A DNA stretch of 64,000 nucleotides from Massilia sp. Root335 (GCF_001425685.1 NZ_LMCY01000043.1:126246-190245); one strand, 5' to 3'. Positions 8,036-16,497 are shown, numbered from the stretch's first letter. A program made the numbers and translations. Notes: generated by a model from the letters alone, not told the origin.

Positions 8036-9716
8036 ATTCGTCTTCCCCAACCAGTTCGCCGGCCGGGATCGGCGTGGCATACACATGTTCCTTGAACGGC
8101 GCGACGCCGAGGCGCTGCGCCACGTCGACGAAGCGTTCGCCGTCGACGCGGTTCTTCACGTACACCTCCAGCAGGCGGCCGACGACTTCCGGCATCTGCG
8201 TTGCCGAGAACGACGGGCCGATGATCTTGCCGATGGCCGATTCATTGCCCTGGGCGCCGCCGATCGACACCTGGTACCACTCGGAACCGTCCTTGTCCAC
8301 GCCCAGCACGCCGATATGGCCCACGTGGTGGTGGCCGCAGGCGTTGATGCAGCCGGAGATGTTCAGTTCGATGTCGCCGATGTCGTGCTGGAAGTCGAGG
8401 TTGTCGAAACGCTCGGCGATGGCGGCCGCGATCGGGATCGATTTCGCGTTCGCCAGCGAGCAATAGTCGCCGCCCGGGCACGAGATCATGTCGGTCAGGA
8501 GGCCGATGTTCGGCGTCGCGAGGCCGCGGGCCTTGGCCTGCTGCCAGACTTCGAACAGCTTCGATTGCTCGACGTCCGCCAGCACGAGGTTCTGCTCGTG
8601 CGTCACGCGCAGTTCGTTGAAGCTGTACTTGTCGGCCAGGTCGGCCACGAAATCGATCTGTTCCGCGGTCGCGTCGCCCGGCGGCACGCCGGTCTTCTTG
8701 AGCGACAGCACGACGGACGCATAGCCCGGCACCTTGTGCGGCTTGACGTTGCGCTGCAGCCAGTTGGCGAAGGCTTTATCACCGGCGTGCTCGGCGCGCG
8801 GATCGATGTTCGGCAGGGTCAGGTAGGGCTTCGGATTGAACCACTGGGCCACGCGCTCGACTTCCTCGCGGGTCAGCGTTTCCGGACCGTCCTTGAGGTC
8901 GGCGAATTCGGCCTCGACCATGCGCGCGAATTCCTCGGCGCCCACGGCCTTGACGAGGATCTTGATTCGGGCCTTGTACTTGTTGTCGCGGCGGCCGAAC
9001 TGGTTGTACACGCGCATGATCGCTTCCGTGTACGTCAGCAGGTGCTGCCAGGGCACGAAATCGTTGATCACGCTGCCGATGATCGGCGTACGGCCCAGGC
9101 CGCCACCGACCATGAACTTGAAGCCGACTTCGCCCGCGTCGTTGCGCACGGCCGTCAGGCCGATGTCGTGGACGGCGATGGCGGCGCGGTCTTCCACTGC
9201 GCCATTGATCGCGATCTTGAACTTGCGGGGCAGGGCGATGAATTCGGGGTGGAACGTGCTCCACTGGCGGATGATCTCGGCGTACGGGCGCGCATCGACG
9301 AGCTCGTCGGCCGCGACGCCGGCGAATTCGTCCGTCGTAGTGTTACGAATGCAATTGCCCGACGTCTGGATCGCGTGCATCTCGACGGAGGCGAGGTCCG
9401 CCAGGATGTCCGGCGTCTGCTCCAGCTCGATCCAGTTGAACTGGATGTTCTGGCGCGTCGTGAAGTGGCCATAGCCGCGGTCGTACTTGCGCGCGATGTG
9501 CGCGAACATGCGCATCTGCGCCGTCGACAGCAGGCCGTACGGGACGGCGATGCGCAGCATGTAGGCATGGCGCTGCATGTACAGGCCGTTCTGCAGGCGC
9601 AGCGGCAGGAATTCTTCTTCGGTCAGCTCGTCGGCGAGACGGCGCCGTACCTGGTCGCGGTACTGGGCGATGCGTTCACGCACGATGAGATGGTCGTATT
9701 GGTCGTAACGGTACAT
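8028..9716 (-). CDS. cysI: Sulfite reductase hemoprotein (siroheme/4Fe-4S)
   Basis: Reduces sulfite to sulfide with six electrons at a siroheme coupled to a [4Fe-4S] cluster. The 562-residue protein contains the four cluster cysteines in the family pattern (SCPGGDYCS, then SGCINACGHHH) and the duplicated ferredoxin-like repeats of the nitrite/sulfite reductase family. ATG 9716 is preferred: AAGGA sits 8 bases upstream, whereas the TTG at 9722 has almost no spacing. It is the first gene of the minus-strand operon. No flavoprotein CysJ is present, so the electron donor is probably a ferredoxin or other carrier. A GGGTCA/TGACCC hairpin (9736-9751) lies just upstream of the ribosome site. Confidence 0.95.
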   Translation of the reverse strand: MYRYDQYDHLIVRERIAQYRDQVRRRLADELTEEEFLPLRLQNGLYMQRHAYMLRIAVPYGLLSTAQMRMFAHIARKYDRGYGHFTTRQNIQFNWIELEQTPDILADLASVEMHAIQTSGNCIRNTTTDEFAGVAADELVDARPYAEIIRQWSTFHPEFIALPRKFKIAINGAVEDRAAIAVHDIGLTAVRNDAGEVGFKFMVGGGLGRTPIIGSVINDFVPWQHLLTYTEAIMRVYNQFGRRDNKYKARIKILVKAVGAEEFARMVEAEFADLKDGPETLTREEVERVAQWFNPKPYLTLPNIDPRAEHAGDKAFANWLQRNVKPHKVPGYASVVLSLKKTGVPPGDATAEQIDFVADLADKYSFNELRVTHEQNLVLADVEQSKLFEVWQQAKARGLATPNIGLLTDMISCPGGDYCSLANAKSIPIAAAIAERFDNLDFQHDIGDIELNISGCINACGHHHVGHIGVLGVDKDGSEWYQVSIGGAQGNESAIGKIIGPSFSATQMPEVVGRLLEVYVKNRVDGERFVDVAQRLGVAPFKEHVYATPIPAGELVGEDEYA

Positions 9717-9898
9717 GTTCAAGATCCTTAGGAGCGGGTCAATGCTGACCCTTCTCTGGGGAAACCTGCTGCGCGTTGCAGTTTTGGTGGGGGCGCCTGG
9801 CCCTGTGAGGCGCGCCGTACCGAAGTACAGCTGCGCTTCCCAGCCGGAACTGCTGCCGCTCGCGACGGTTTCAAGCTCGGTAAACTATCCCGAATATT

Positions 9899-9938
9899 AA
9901 TAAATTCCAGCTATATTCCAAACGACGGAGAATTTATT
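9899..9938. promoter_or_regulatory. Inverted repeat AATAAATTC-N22-GAATTTATT in the cysI/cysB divergent region
   Basis: Two perfect 9-base arms, AATAAATTC (9899-9907) and GAATTTATT (9930-9938), lie in the AT-rich centre of the control region between cysI and cysB. CysB-type activators bind AT-rich sites in such positions. The assignment to CysB is an inference from position. Confidence 0.4.
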
Positions 9939-9939
9939 T

Positions 9940-9964
9940 GCTTATATGAGCCTGCGGTATAAGC
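9940..9964. promoter_or_regulatory. LysR-type operator candidate GCTTATA-N11-TATAAGC
   Basis: A perfect inverted repeat with 7-base arms and an 11-base centre, matching the T-N11-A layout of LysR-family operators. It lies 42 bases before the cysB start and about 225 bases upstream of cysI. Autoregulation of cysB and activation of the cys operon are the likely roles (inference). Confidence 0.5.
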
Positions 9965-10005
9965 AAGCTTGTAAAATGCGGGATCGGATTGACAAGATAA
10001 GGGCA

Positions 10006-10947
10006 ATGAACCTACACCAACTACGTTTCGTGCGCGAAGCGGTCCGCCAGAATTTCAATTTGACCGACGCCGCCAAGGCGTTGTTCACGTCGCAACCCGG
10101 GGTATCGAAAGCCATCATCGAGCTGGAGGAAGAGCTTGGCGTCGACATCTTCACCCGCCATGGCAAGCGCATCCGCGGCCTGACGGAGCCCGGCCGCCTC
10201 GTCCTGCAGTCGGTCGAGCTGGTCATGCAGGAGATCGACAGTCTCAAGCGCATCGGCAAGGAATACGCAGCCCAGGACAGCGGCAGCTTCACCATCGCCA
10301 CCACGCATACGCAAGCGCGCTACATGCTGCCGAAGGTGGTGCAGGCGTTCATGCAGCGCTATCCGAAGGTCAGGTTGTCTTTGTTGCAAGGCAATCCGCG
10401 CCAGATCGCCGAGATGGTCAAGAACGACCAGGCCGACCTCGCCATCGCGACGGAATCCATCGCGGCCGTCGACGGCCTGATCACGCTGCCGTGCTACCAG
10501 TGGGAACACGTCCTCGTCGTGCCGCCCGACCATCCGCTGACGAAATCGAAGGCGATTTCGCTGGAAGAGATCGCCGGCTACCCGCTGATCACGTACGATG
10601 CCGCGTTCGCCGGCCGCAGCAAGATCGACCACGCGTTCGAACTGCGCAACCTCAAGCCGGACGTGCTGCTGGAAGCCATCGACGCCGACGTCATCAAGAC
10701 CTATGTGGAACTGGGCATGGGCATCGGCATCATCGCCGGCATGGCCTTCGACCAGGAGCGCGACCGCAACCTGCGCGCGATTCCCGTCGGCCATTTGTTT
10801 GGCATGAACATCTCGCGCGTGGCCGTCAAGCAAGGCGCCTACCTGCGCAGCTACATCTACACTTTCATCGAACTGCTGGCGCCCACGCTCAACCGCAAGA
10901 TGGTCGAATCGGCCATGCGCGGCACCAGCGACAATTACGAGCTTTGA
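10006..10947 (+). CDS. cysB: CysB-family LysR transcriptional regulator
   Basis: A 313-residue LysR-type regulator with the CysB-family N-terminus (MNLHQLRFVREAVRQ, then LFTSQPGVSKAIIELEEELG, the winged helix-turn-helix) and a periplasmic-binding-like effector domain (TTHTQARYMLPKV). CysB proteins sense O-acetylserine or its N-acetyl form and activate sulfate assimilation genes. The start at ATG 10006 gives the usual family length and has AAGGG just upstream; the frame is open further upstream but lacks support. It is divergent from the cys operon and followed one base later by a methyltransferase gene. It could equally be called Cbl. Confidence 0.9.
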   Translation: MNLHQLRFVREAVRQNFNLTDAAKALFTSQPGVSKAIIELEEELGVDIFTRHGKRIRGLTEPGRLVLQSVELVMQEIDSLKRIGKEYAAQDSGSFTIATTHTQARYMLPKVVQAFMQRYPKVRLSLLQGNPRQIAEMVKNDQADLAIATESIAAVDGLITLPCYQWEHVLVVPPDHPLTKSKAISLEEIAGYPLITYDAAFAGRSKIDHAFELRNLKPDVLLEAIDADVIKTYVELGMGIGIIAGMAFDQERDRNLRAIPVGHLFGMNISRVAVKQGAYLRSYIYTFIELLAPTLNRKMVESAMRGTSDNYEL

Positions 10948-10948
10948 T

Positions 10949-11605
10949 ATGAATCGCAAGAATGATCCGGTCGCGCGCTACTACGCGAGCAGCACGCAGG
11001 CCGCCGACGCGGCGCTTTCCCGGGCGGAACGCGCCAATGACCTGTCCCAGGTGCGCGAGCGCATCGCGCAACTGGTGCGCGGGCAGACCGTGCTGGAACT
11101 GGCCTGCGGCTCCGGCTACTGGACCGAAGTGATCGGCGCGACGGCGGACAGGGTGCTGGCCACCGACATCCTCGACGAGATGCTGGAGCGGGCGCAGCGC
11201 CGCCGCTTCCCGGAGGGCAAGGTCGCGTTCCGGCGCGTCGACGGCCTCGACCTCCCGGACGACCTGGGCACGTTTTCCTGCGTCTTCATCGGCTTCTGGT
11301 GGTCGCACCTCAAGCGCGACGAGCAGGATGCGCTGCTGGCCCGGCTGCGCGCGCGCCTCGGCCACGACGTCACGCTGATCCTGCTGGACGATGTTTATGT
11401 CGAGGGCAGCAGCACGACCATTGCGCGCACGGATGCGCAGGGCAATACGTATGAAATCGTCGCGGCGCCGGACGGCGAGCGGTTCGAGCTGCCGAAGAGT
11501 TATCCGGCCGACAGCGCGCTGCGCAAGCGGCTCGGCGGCGCGGTGCGCGAGATCCGGATCGAGCGGCTGACCTATTACTGGATGCTGACCTGCCGGCTCA
11601 AATGA
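10949..11605 (+). CDS. Class I SAM-dependent methyltransferase
   Basis: A 218-residue soluble enzyme with the class I methyltransferase glycine motif (VLELACGSGYWTEVI, about residue 50) and the following acidic residue (VLATDILDEMLERA). The substrate cannot be told from the sequence. The start codon begins one base after the cysB stop (TGATATG), so it is almost certainly co-transcribed with cysB. A link to sulfur or methyl metabolism is suggested only by this position. Confidence 0.85.
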   Translation: MNRKNDPVARYYASSTQAADAALSRAERANDLSQVRERIAQLVRGQTVLELACGSGYWTEVIGATADRVLATDILDEMLERAQRRRFPEGKVAFRRVDGLDLPDDLGTFSCVFIGFWWSHLKRDEQDALLARLRARLGHDVTLILLDDVYVEGSSTTIARTDAQGNTYEIVAAPDGERFELPKSYPADSALRKRLGGAVREIRIERLTYYWMLTCRLK

Positions 11606-11667
11606 CGTTTGCTGTTTGTAAACGCAACGCGTGGGCTCAGGGAGCCCACCTTACGGTTTGATTCTGC

Positions 11668-11746
11668 GTAGGGTGGGCACCCCGTGCCCACGCGGATGGC
11701 CGCGCGCTTGGCCGTAGGGTGGGCACGCTGTGCCCACGCGGATGGC
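11668..11746. repeat. Two 33-bp copies of a GTAGGGTGGGCAC...GTGCCCACGCGGATGGC element
   Basis: Near-identical copies at 11668-11700 and 11714-11746, separated by 13 bases. Each contains an inverted repeat (GTGGGCA / TGCCCAC) and so folds into a short stem. A related stem (GTGGGCTCAGGGAGCCCACC) lies at about 11631-11650, and a relative near 3536-3590. They lie between convergent genes (the methyltransferase and the porin) and may act as terminators or REP-like elements. Confidence 0.75.
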
Positions 11747-11753
11747 GGCGTGC

Positions 11754-12788
11754 TTAGAACGTGTGGCGCATGCCCACGGTGAACACCGACGGATCGGCAC
11801 CCAGCGACGTCGCGGCCGGTGCGAGGCTGTTCGAACCCGAGTTCAGGCCGAACGTGGCCAGGCCGTTGTTGTTCAGGCTGGCGTACGACGCGTACAGGTT
11901 CGTACGCTTCGACAGCGAGTAGCTGTAGGCCAGTGCCCAGGCATTGCCCTTGGCGCCGTTTTCCAGCTTGTTCTGCTGCACGTTCACATAGACCTTGCTC
12001 GGGCCGAACGGATAGCCGGCGCCCAGGTTGTACTGCTTGAACTTGTTGTTCGCGCCGTCCGGATCGGCCGACAGGTAGTTGGCCTTGATCTCCAGGCCGC
12101 CGACTTCGGCGAACTTGTACGCGACGCCGGCACCGTATTCCTTGTCGTCGCCCGACGACACGCGCTTGTACGTCTGGTAGGCGGCGCCCAGGTACAGGTC
12201 GCCCAGCTTGTATTCGGCGCCGATACCCTTCAGGTCGCCCGACGGGCCGGTGCCCTTTTCGCCGGCCGAGTAGGCGGCCAGCAGGTCGAAGCCGTTGAAC
12301 GAGGCGCTCTTGTAGTTGACCGAGTTGGCCAGGCGGCGGGTCACGCGGCCAGAACCGAAGCCCGACAGGTTGCTGCCGTAGAAGCCCTGGCCGAATTCGT
12401 CGGTCGCGCCGGCGACGGCGGCGATGGGCGAGTATTCGCGGCCCAGCGTCACGGTGCCGAACGCGCCTTCCAGGCCGACGACGGCGCGGCGCTGGAACAG
12501 GCCGGCCGAGTCTTGCGCGCCGGTGTCGACCGCGACGCCGGCTTCCAGGTTGAAGATGGCCTTGAGGCCGTTGCCCAGGTCTTCCGTGCCGCGGAAGCCG
12601 AAGCGGCTGCCCGACAGGTCGCCCGACTGGACGCGGGTCTGGCGGCCTTCCGGGCCGCCGGAATCGGCGGATTCGACGGCGGCGTCGACGACGCCGTACA
12701 GCGTCACGTTGGTCTGGGCTTTTGCGAACAGCGGGGCAGCGGCGATCAGGGTAGCAACCGAGGCGGCGGCCAGGCGTTTGACTTGCAT
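11754..12788 (-). CDS. Gram-negative porin (OmpC-like)
   Basis: A 344-residue outer-membrane beta-barrel of the betaproteobacterial porin family, forming trimeric diffusion channels. It has a signal peptide (MQVKRLAAASVATLIAAAPLFAKA, cleavage after AKA) and then QTNVTLYGVVDAAVE, the standard first strand of this family. Alternating strands and aromatic girdles follow, and it ends with the terminal phenylalanine signature VGMRHTF recognised by the BAM machinery. An inverted repeat lies about 90-140 bases upstream. The gene stands alone in its own 157-base promoter region downstream of a kinase gene. Confidence 0.92.
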   Translation of the reverse strand: MQVKRLAAASVATLIAAAPLFAKAQTNVTLYGVVDAAVESADSGGPEGRQTRVQSGDLSGSRFGFRGTEDLGNGLKAIFNLEAGVAVDTGAQDSAGLFQRRAVVGLEGAFGTVTLGREYSPIAAVAGATDEFGQGFYGSNLSGFGSGRVTRRLANSVNYKSASFNGFDLLAAYSAGEKGTGPSGDLKGIGAEYKLGDLYLGAAYQTYKRVSSGDDKEYGAGVAYKFAEVGGLEIKANYLSADPDGANNKFKQYNLGAGYPFGPSKVYVNVQQNKLENGAKGNAWALAYSYSLSKRTNLYASYASLNNNGLATFGLNSGSNSLAPAATSLGADPSVFTVGMRHTF

Positions 12789-12879
12789 TCAGGTTTCTCC
12801 AATAAGATGTCGTTCGACTCAAGCGATGTCGTTATCACTTGCTTGATCGGCACGAATCTTATCGAAGCGATATGTCGAT

Positions 12880-12930
12880 TTGATGACACAGTGAAATGTT
12901 GTAGCGTTACCACACTTGCGATGTCATCAA
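12880..12930. promoter_or_regulatory. Inverted repeat TTGATGACA-N33-TGTCATCAA upstream of the porin
   Basis: Perfect 9-base arms at 12880-12888 and 12922-12930 in the AT-richer gap between the kinase stop and the porin start. The arms are too far apart for a tight hairpin. They could be two half-sites for a regulator of the porin gene. Confidence 0.35.
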
Positions 12931-12945
12931 TATGTGACGGCGTCG

Positions 12946-14151
12946 TTACACGAGATGGTCGTGCAGCGGCAGCACGATGTCGATGCGCGTCCCTTGCGGT
13001 TCGTCGGCGCCGATCGTGATCTCGCCCTTCATGGCCCAGACCCGCTCGCGCATGCCGATCAGGCCGAGGGATTCCGCCTTTTCCATGTCTTCCGGGCGGA
13101 TGCCGCGGCCATCGTCGCGGATCGTGATGAGGAGGTCGCTGTTCAGCCGGAACAGGTTCATCATGACGCGCGTCGCTTCCGCATGCCGTGCGATGTTCGT
13201 CAGCGCCTCCTGCACGATGCGGAAGATGGCGGTGCTGGCCGCGTCGTCCAGGCGCAGCTCGGACTCGTCCGCCAGCAGGGTGGTGGGAATGGCGTAGCGT
13301 TCGACGAAATCGTCGCGCAGGCCCTGCAGGGCGAAATACAGGCCGCCTTCGTCGAGCGCGCGCGGGCGCAGGTTGGTGGCGATGCGGCGCAGCGAGGTGA
13401 TGGCGGTGAGCAGGTTGTCTTCCATGCCGTGCATCAGGCGCAGGCTGTCGCCCGGCGTGCCGTCGGCCTGTTGCAGCAGGGTGAGGTCCATGCGCAGCGA
13501 CGCGAGGAGCTGGCCGAGGTCGTCGTGCAGTTCGCGCGCGATGTGGGTGCGTTCTTCTTCGCGGATGGTCTGCAGGGCGGCGGACAGCTGGCGCAGCTGG
13601 TCGTTCGAGCGGCTCAGCTTTTCCTGCACGCGGCGGCGTTCGCTGACGTCGCGCATGACCACCGTATAAAACGGCGCGCCGGCGTTGGCGCGCGAGATCG
13701 AGCCCTCGATCGGAAACCGCTCGCCGTCGCCGCGCACGCCCGTGACGGTGTAATCGGTGGCGCGGCGGCCGGCGCGGCCGCTGCCGGGACGGAAATAATC
13801 GACGGGTTCGGTGGAGGAGCCCGCCGCCTCGGCGGGGCCTTCGATGTAGTGGCCCAGCGAGCTACCCACCATCTGCTCGACGCTGGTGCCGAACAGCGCG
13901 GCCGCGGCCGGGTTGGCCATGACGATGGTGTTCGACTGGTCGGCGGAAATGATGGCTTCGCTGACGTGGTTGACGATCTGACGGCTGGCCGGCACGGTGT
14001 CGGGCTCCCCATGAGCGCGCCTTCCCAGCCAGCAGCCGGCCGCGAGCCCGGTCAGGAACCAGGCCGCGGACCTGCCGGAAACGCGGGGGCGGCGCGGTCG
14101 TTTCATTCGAGAATGCTGGATAGAAAACGACCCGCTGGGCGGGTCCGGCAT
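12946..14151 (-). CDS. PAS-containing sensor histidine kinase, NarL-partner (HisKA_3) type
   Basis: A 401-residue kinase with one N-terminal membrane helix (SAAWFLTGLAAGCWLG, about residues 28-43). A PAS domain follows (HVSEAIISADQSNTIVMAN..., ending RDVSERRRVQEKL), then the HisKA_3 dimerisation helix with the phospho-accepting histidine in HIARELHDDLGQ. The HATPase_c domain shows IVQEALTNIARHA, DDGRGI and LGLIGMRERV. Kinases of this type normally pair with LuxR/NarL regulators, yet the adjacent regulator is LytTR-type, 57 bases away in the same direction. ATG 14151 has AAGG close upstream; ATG 14106 is an alternative. Confidence 0.88.
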   Translation of the reverse strand: MPDPPSGSFSIQHSRMKRPRRPRVSGRSAAWFLTGLAAGCWLGRRAHGEPDTVPASRQIVNHVSEAIISADQSNTIVMANPAAAALFGTSVEQMVGSSLGHYIEGPAEAAGSSTEPVDYFRPGSGRAGRRATDYTVTGVRGDGERFPIEGSISRANAGAPFYTVVMRDVSERRRVQEKLSRSNDQLRQLSAALQTIREEERTHIARELHDDLGQLLASLRMDLTLLQQADGTPGDSLRLMHGMEDNLLTAITSLRRIATNLRPRALDEGGLYFALQGLRDDFVERYAIPTTLLADESELRLDDAASTAIFRIVQEALTNIARHAEATRVMMNLFRLNSDLLITIRDDGRGIRPEDMEKAESLGLIGMRERVWAMKGEITIGADEPQGTRIDIVLPLHDHLV

Positions 14152-14208
14152 CTACCTTACCCGCCATGCAAACGTCCGGCTTGATGCCCGACAATCGGGC
14201 CGGCGTGC

Positions 14209-14988
14209 CTACATCTGCTTGAAGAGGTGCAGGAAGCTGCGGCTGACTTCGAGCTTGTCGGAGCGGCCCTTGATCAGCACGAGGTGGCGGCCGCGGATGT
14301 CGCGCGTGACGCCTTCGATGGCGTTGACGTTGACGAGCGTGGCCCGGTGGATCTGCCAGAAGAGTGCCGGATCGAGCTCGTCGGCCAGGTCGCGCACGGG
14401 CTTGCGGATCAGGGCCTCGAATTTCTCGGTCTGGACGCAGGTATATTTTTCGTCCGAACGGAAGAACAGGATGTCCTCGACGGGAATCATGCGCAGGTCC
14501 TGGCCGATGCTGGCCTGGATCCATTGGAGGTATTTCGGTTTCGGTGCCGCGATCTTTTCGGCCAGCTGGGACAGCATCGCCGTGACCGTATCGCTGACGT
14601 GGACGGACGCGCTGGCGGCCTGCGCCGGCGTCGCCAGGCGTTCCTTGAGGCGCTCCACGGTGATCTTGAGGCGCTCCGGCTCGGGCGGTTTCAGCACGTA
14701 GTCGACGGCGCCGCGCTCGAACGCTTCGACGGCGTACTGGTCGTACGCGGTGACGAACACGACCTGGCTGGCGTCGCCGATGTCGCGCGCCGCTTCCATG
14801 CCCGTCTTGCCCGGCATGCGGATGTCGAGGAAGGTCAGGTCGGGATGCAGCTCGTCGACCAGTTGCACGGCCTCGTCGCCATTCTTCGCCTCGCCGACGA
14901 TCTGCAGGTCGGGCCACACCTGGGACAATCGGGTGCGCAGCAGGTCGCGCATCAGTCTTTCGTCATCGGCAATGATTGCGGTAGGCAT
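14209..14988 (-). CDS. LytTR-family response regulator
   Basis: A 259-residue response regulator with an N-terminal receiver domain (IIADDERLMRD acidic pocket, phospho-accepting Asp in LTFLDIRMPG, then FVTAYDQY and the lysine in DYVLKP). The C-terminal LytTR DNA-binding domain (about residues 165-259) shows ILFFRSDEKYTCVQT, FWQIHRATLVNVNAIEGV and LEVSRSFLHLFKQM. LytTR proteins bind paired direct repeats, not recognised here. It lies between two kinase genes on the same strand; the LytS-like kinase 78 bases upstream is the probable cognate partner. Confidence 0.92.
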   Translation of the reverse strand: MPTAIIADDERLMRDLLRTRLSQVWPDLQIVGEAKNGDEAVQLVDELHPDLTFLDIRMPGKTGMEAARDIGDASQVVFVTAYDQYAVEAFERGAVDYVLKPPEPERLKITVERLKERLATPAQAASASVHVSDTVTAMLSQLAEKIAAPKPKYLQWIQASIGQDLRMIPVEDILFFRSDEKYTCVQTEKFEALIRKPVRDLADELDPALFWQIHRATLVNVNAIEGVTRDIRGRHLVLIKGRSDKLEVSRSFLHLFKQM

Positions 14989-15066
14989 GGTCGGGTCGGG
15001 ACAGTGTCGGAGTGGCGGAGTGTCGATTATTCAACGAATTGTCGGTACAAGCAATACCCGGAATGA

Positions 15067-16497
15067 TTACTTGGGTGCAAGCTGGTACGGCACTTCGATG
15101 GTCGCGATCACGCCGCTCGGGCTGTTGGCCGCGATGTGCAGCTGGCCGCCGTCGCCATGCAGCAATTTCAGGCGTTCGCGGATGTTCGACAGGCCCAGGC
15201 CGGTCCCCTTGCTGGGCACGACGCCGAAGCCCACGCCGTCGTCGGCGACCGTCACGCGCAGCCTGCTGTCGACCACTTCCGCCGAGACGGCCAGGTGGCC
15301 GCCCTCGGGCTTGCATTCGAGGCCGTGCTTGATCGCGTTCTCGACCATCGATTGCAGCATCATCGGCGGAAACGCGGCGCTGCGCAGGCCCTCCGGCACG
15401 TGCAGCTCGACCGTCAGGCGCTCTTCCATGCGCATCTTGAGCAGGTCGAGGTAGGACTTGACCATGTCGACTTCGCGCCCCAGGTTCGTCACGAGGTTGT
15501 TGTCGCGCATCTGCGGCAGCACGGCGCGCAGGTACTGGATCAGGGTGCGCTGCATGGCGGACGCGCGCGGCGGATTGGTTTCGATCAAGTGCTCGACGGA
15601 CGCCAGCGTATTGAACAGGAAGTGCGGCTCGACTTGCGCCTGCATGGCCTGCATCTTGGCCTCGGACAGCTGGCGCTGCATCGACTCGCGCTCGGCGGCG
15701 GCCGTCGCGGACTGCATCTCGGCCTCCGCGCGCTTCTTGCCGCCCACGAGCGCCTTGGTGCCGAACAGGGCGAGGATGAGGAGCCAGACGAAGCTCGTGA
15801 ACCAGGTCGACGCCTGCTTGTGGTAGCTGCGTGCCTTGGCCTCGGCCGCGTCGTCGACGGCCGCCTCGATGGCATTCGACAATTCCTCGCCGATTTGCGG
15901 CGGCAGGTCGATGTGGACTTCCTCGCCGTTCGCGCCGCGCACGGTCTTCGCGACCGGGTGGCCGGCCTTGCCGGCGGCCGGCGCGGGCGGGGCGGGGGGC
16001 GCCGGCGACGCGGGTACGGCGGGTTCCGCCGGCGCTACGCTGTCGGCCGCCCGGTCTGCCGCATCGGCCGCTTTTTCCGCGGCGGCAGCTGCTTCATCGG
16101 CCCTGGCCTGCGCGTCCTCGCTCTTGCCGGCGGCCGCGGCACGGGCGGCGGCCGCCGCCTTCGCCGCCGCTTCCGCCTTGGCGGCCTCGACTTCGGGATT
16201 GATCGTGATCGTGCCGCGCCGGCTGTTCTTGCCGGGATTGATGTGGATGCCGCTGTCGTCGATCGTCACGGTCGGCTCGGGCGCGCGCTGCTTGTGGTTC
16301 GTGAGCGCGATCTCTTCGTCGCTGCCGGAGAACAATTCATCCTGCAGAATCTTGCCTGAAACCAGCATCAGCGCGGCGAACAGGAAAAATTTCCACCACG
16401 AGAGTTGCGTCACCCACGTGGCGACCGCATCGAAGACACGGTACAGCACCGACAGGGTGTTCGAGAAGGCTTGCTGAGTAGAACGCCGTGTTTGCAT
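15067..16497 (-). CDS. LytS/YehU-like sensor histidine kinase with Ala-rich periplasmic insert
   Basis: A 476-residue membrane kinase. TM1 is at about residues 34-50 (WWKFFLFAALMLVSG) and TM2 at about 233-251 (TSFVWLLILALFGTKAL). The roughly 180 residues between them are extracytoplasmic by prediction: first a short beta region (TVTIDDSGIHINPG), then a highly Ala/Glu/Lys-rich helical stretch (about 101-155), a Pro/Ala hinge, and a region before TM2. The cytoplasmic part has the His_kinase motif with the phospho-accepting histidine at about 292 (QVEPHFLFNTL) and a HATPase_c domain (SMVENAIKHGLE, DDGVGF, GTGLGLSNIRERL). Start ATG 16497 gives MQTRRSTQQAF; no strong ribosome site is visible. It probably phosphorylates the LytTR regulator encoded next. 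Confidence 0.9.
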   Translation of the reverse strand: MQTRRSTQQAFSNTLSVLYRVFDAVATWVTQLSWWKFFLFAALMLVSGKILQDELFSGSDEEIALTNHKQRAPEPTVTIDDSGIHINPGKNSRRGTITINPEVEAAKAEAAAKAAAAARAAAAGKSEDAQARADEAAAAAEKAADAADRAADSVAPAEPAVPASPAPPAPPAPAAGKAGHPVAKTVRGANGEEVHIDLPPQIGEELSNAIEAAVDDAAEAKARSYHKQASTWFTSFVWLLILALFGTKALVGGKKRAEAEMQSATAAAERESMQRQLSEAKMQAMQAQVEPHFLFNTLASVEHLIETNPPRASAMQRTLIQYLRAVLPQMRDNNLVTNLGREVDMVKSYLDLLKMRMEERLTVELHVPEGLRSAAFPPMMLQSMVENAIKHGLECKPEGGHLAVSAEVVDSRLRVTVADDGVGFGVVPSKGTGLGLSNIRERLKLLHGDGGQLHIAANSPSGVIATIEVPYQLAPK

